Positions 61,945 to 64,000 of a stretch of DNA of 64,000 bases are shown one piece after another. The position numbers and the translations under genes were made by a program. Where the stretch lies: the NCBI GenBank assembly GCA_963816795.1, contig CAWFLT010000004.1:186001-250000 (forward strand), read 5' to 3'. How positions within the stretch are numbered: the stretch's first letter is position 1; each line of letters starts with the position of its first letter. The stretch comes from CAWFLT01 sp963816795 (lineage in GTDB: Bacteria > Acidobacteriota > Vicinamibacteria > Vicinamibacterales > SCN-69-37). The notes under the pieces were generated by a model. It had not been told where the DNA came from and did no database searches. It saw only the letters and a list, made by a program, of their open reading frames with translations.

Positions 61945-63035
61945 GAGAGCTCCTGAAAGAGATTCGTCACAATCCGCTGCTCTGGCTGCTGGTGTTCGTG
62001 CCCGCGGTGTTCATCGCGGCAAGCCTCCGAACCCGAAGCGCACACGCTGCTGTTCGTGCTGTCCGTCCTGGCGATCGTGCCGCTGGCGGCGCTGCTCAGC
62101 CATGCCACCGAATCGGTCGCCTCCAAGACCGGCGATACCGTCGGCGGTCTGCTCAACGCCACGCTGGGCAACCTGACCGAGCTCGTCATCGCGCTGACGG
62201 CGTTGCGCGCCGGGCAATACATGCTGGTGAAGGCCTCCATCGCCGGCGCCATCGTCACCAACACGCTGTTCATGCTGGGGGCATCGTTTCTGCTGGGCGG
62301 GCTGAAGCACCACATGCAGGAATTCAACCGGGTCAGCGCCCGCCTGCAGGCCAGCCTGCTGTTCCTCGCGACGATCGCGCTGCTGGTTCCGTCGGCCGTC
62401 AGGGTGGCGGACGCCGGGCCGCCGGCGGCGTTCACGCAGCAGGTGAGCGTCGGCTTGTCGGTCTTGCTCATCGCCGCGTACGGCGCTCGGGATGGTGTTC
62501 TCGCTCAAGACGCATCGCGAGCTGTTCGCCGCCGCGGCGCACGACGGCGGCGACGACGCGCCGTGGCCGATTGGCCTGGCGCTCGCCACGCTCGCGGGCG
62601 TGACGCGTGCTCGTGGCGCTGGTGAGCGAGGTGTTCGTCGAATCGGTGCAACAGGCCGCGGCCTCGTTCGGGATGACGCCCGCCTTCGTCGGTTTCATCG
62701 TGGTGGCGCTGGTTGGCGGGGCGGCCGAGATGGCGTCGGCGTTCTCCGGCGCGCGCAAGAACCGGCTGGATCTGAGCGTGGGCATCGCGCTCGGGAGCGC
62801 GTCCCAGATTGCCCTGTTCGTGGCCCCGGTGCTCGTGCTGCTCAGTTACGTCCTCGGCCCGGCGCCGATGGACCTGCAGTTCTGGCCCGGCGCCGTGGTG
62901 ATGATGCTGATCGCGACATTCACCGCCTCGCTCGTGACCAACAGCGGGCGATCGGCGTGGTTCGTCGGCGTGCTCGTCCTGATGGTCTACCTGATATTTG
63001 CGATGACGCTCTACCTCCTGCCGCCGGCGGGATGA
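61941..63035 (+). CDS. Ca2+/H+ antiporter, ChaA/CAX family (frameshifted)
   Basis: MRELLKEIRHNPLLWLLVFVP, then VLAIVPLAALLSHATESVA, GLLNATLGNLTELVIALTAL (alpha-1 repeat with GNxxE) and, in the second half, GFIVVALVGGAAEMASAFSGARKNRLDLSVGIALGSASQIALFVAP (alpha-2 repeat, cited here as GGAAEMASAFSGARKNRLDL). Both cation-binding repeats are present. Breaks near 62033, 62487 and 62605. It exports Ca2+ in exchange for protons across the inner membrane. Confidence 0.86.
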
Positions 63036-63230
63036 TCGTACCCGGCGGTCCCGCTGACGTCCGGACCTTCTGCTTCAGATCCACGAGGAATTCGCTTTGT
63101 TCACCGGTGCTCGGCTTGAACGTGCCCGTCCAGACGCCGGTGACGTCGACCGGCTTGGACTGGAACGCGGACAGTGACGATGCGGCAATCAGCAGGGCGA
63201 CAGGCAGGACAGCATCTTGCGAAAGGACAT
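63011..63230 (-). pseudogene. Damaged lipocalin-like exported protein
   Basis: ATG 63230 gives MSFRKML. A break near 63205 leads to PVALLIAASSLSAFQSKPVD and VTGVWTGTFKPSTGEQSEFL. A second break near 63075 gives GPDVSGTAGYD, ending at 63011. It is similar in pattern to 53463-53855 (TGKWSGSFTG ... GSELTGTAGP) but shorter, and its 3' end overlaps the antiporter gene antisense. Probably truncated. Confidence 0.5.
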
Positions 63231-63298
63231 GAGTTTCTCCACCTGAGTAATTACGCACGGGAGTACAACGGTTCACTCTGCCGTGTTACCCTCGGCGC

Positions 63299-64000
63299 GT
63301 GACGGCGCCGGGCCGTAATCAGCCGTGCCCTTGCGGCAGCGGGAAGAAATACAAACGCTGCTGCCTACAGAGCGACGAGACGCGTGTACGCAAGGTACAC
63401 GAGCCAGAGGTACTTCCGGCGGAAGACGAGGCTGAGGACGAAGCCTGGGCCGATGTTGACGACCTCAGTCCCGATGAACTTGACCTCGATCTGCCTCGTC
63501 TCGAGCCGGCCGACATTACTCGTGTCTCCTACACGCGCGGCTTTGTGAGTCGCCTGTCCGATTTCCGCCGAGGCGTTGGCGTGAACGTCACCGAATGGTC
63601 GGCACCAGACATTCCACAGCAGGTGCTCGAGTGTTTCGAGGACGAAAGCGTTGAGCTCCTCGGTGGCTTCTGGGGCCGGCCCGCCGCCGGCGATCCGATT
63701 CAGGTCGACGTCATCGACGTCGAGACAGCCGCCGACGTCGTGACGTAGAGGTCTACAACCGCGCGATTCTGCTCGTTCACTCTGACGCCGAAGAGATCCG
63801 GCAGATTCACCGGCTGTGTGGCACACTCGAGGCGGCGTCGAAGGGAGAAACGGATCGCTTCCCGATGAGGACACGGAAACTCGCACGAAAACGGTCCGCA
63901 GCGCAGGGCCGATGCGAGCTCTGCGGCCAGACGCTTGATCGGGCCGACATTGTCCGACCACTTGGCCACCTGTGCCAGCGCGCACGACGCGACGACAGGA
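63299..64000 (+). CDS. SEC-C metal-binding protein, runs off right edge (frameshifted)
   Basis: GTG 63299. GRNQPCPCGSGKKYKRCC is a textbook SEC-C zinc motif (CPCGSG...CC), as at the end of SecA. An acidic linker precedes RVSYTRGFVSRLSDFRRGVG. A stop at 63746-63748 probably results from a lost base, because the next frame continues VYNRAILLVHSDAEEIRQIH and a second zinc-knuckle-like CELCGQTLDRADIVRPLGHLC before the window ends. Role unknown; SEC-C is used for protein or nucleic-acid contacts. Confidence 0.72.

Noticed and set aside
61509..62600. Apparent K+ channel-antiporter fusion
   Set aside because: A shift near 61875 restores a normal channel C-terminus and a stop overlapping the antiporter start.

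Overview
The window is about 64 kb of GC-rich bacterial DNA. Its gene content resembles Acidobacteriota, most likely a Vicinamibacteria-type soil lineage; this is inferred from gene content, since no rRNA or marker gene is present. The supporting features are an Oar-like TonB receptor with a carboxypeptidase-regulatory domain, three Ser/Thr kinases (two carrying TolB/WD40-like propellers), a PhoB-type winged helix fused to TPRs, and a DUF1501/DUF1549 pair with PVC-type heme c proteins. Many exported enzymes also carry Tat signals. I saw no tRNA, rRNA, CRISPR array, phage gene or transposase.

A feature of the whole window is that about half of the long genes are broken by single-base frameshifts, while the protein sequence on both sides stays conserved. 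The clearest case is the kinase DFG motif near 59342, where one missing base explains the break. I read these mainly as uncorrected indel errors in a draft assembly. Such genes are annotated end to end, with the approximate break given.

Layout. 1-6.8 kb: TonB receptor, a 159-bp palindrome, DoxX-like protein, DUF1028, PEBP, di-heme peroxidase, rhodanese. 6.9-13 kb: a wHTH-TPR regulator with a Pho-box-like promoter, a Gfo/Idh oxidoreductase, a vapBC pair, a PQQ-type propeller and a CPBP protease. 13.2-15.9 kb: an unfamiliar three-gene module (nitrilase-fold protein, winged helix, small protein). 15.9-24.8 kb: a PhoX-like phosphatase, then a divergent sugar-catabolic locus. GH88 and an SDR run leftward; ApbE, DoxX, Gfo/Idh, GntR and an Old-Yellow-Enzyme-type reductase run rightward with 4-bp overlaps. 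A perfect 16-bp palindrome lies between the two arms. 24.8-33.6 kb: FBPase, a TPR peptidase, a second toxin-antitoxin pair with a recognisable promoter and operator, a membrane Ser/Thr kinase and a CYTH-like protein.

33.6-45.7 kb: sulfatase, kinase with propeller, TIM-barrel isomerase, an orphan Sdh-anchor-like membrane protein, dienelactone hydrolase, a CusF-SCO1 lipoprotein, a double cupin, an esterase and DUF1501. 45.9-58.9 kb: DUF1549/DUF1553, two PVC-type heme proteins, a GH5-like protein and a multicopper oxidase. 58.9-63 kb: a kinase, a K+ channel and a Ca2+/H+ antiporter with overlapping ends. The window closes with a SEC-C protein running off the right edge.

Several genes together suggest periplasmic breakdown of sulfated or uronate-containing polysaccharide: GH88, sulfatase, Tat-exported Gfo/Idh enzymes, the TIM-barrel isomerase and the PVC-type proteins. 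Intergenic spaces hold at least two families of GC-rich palindromic repeats.
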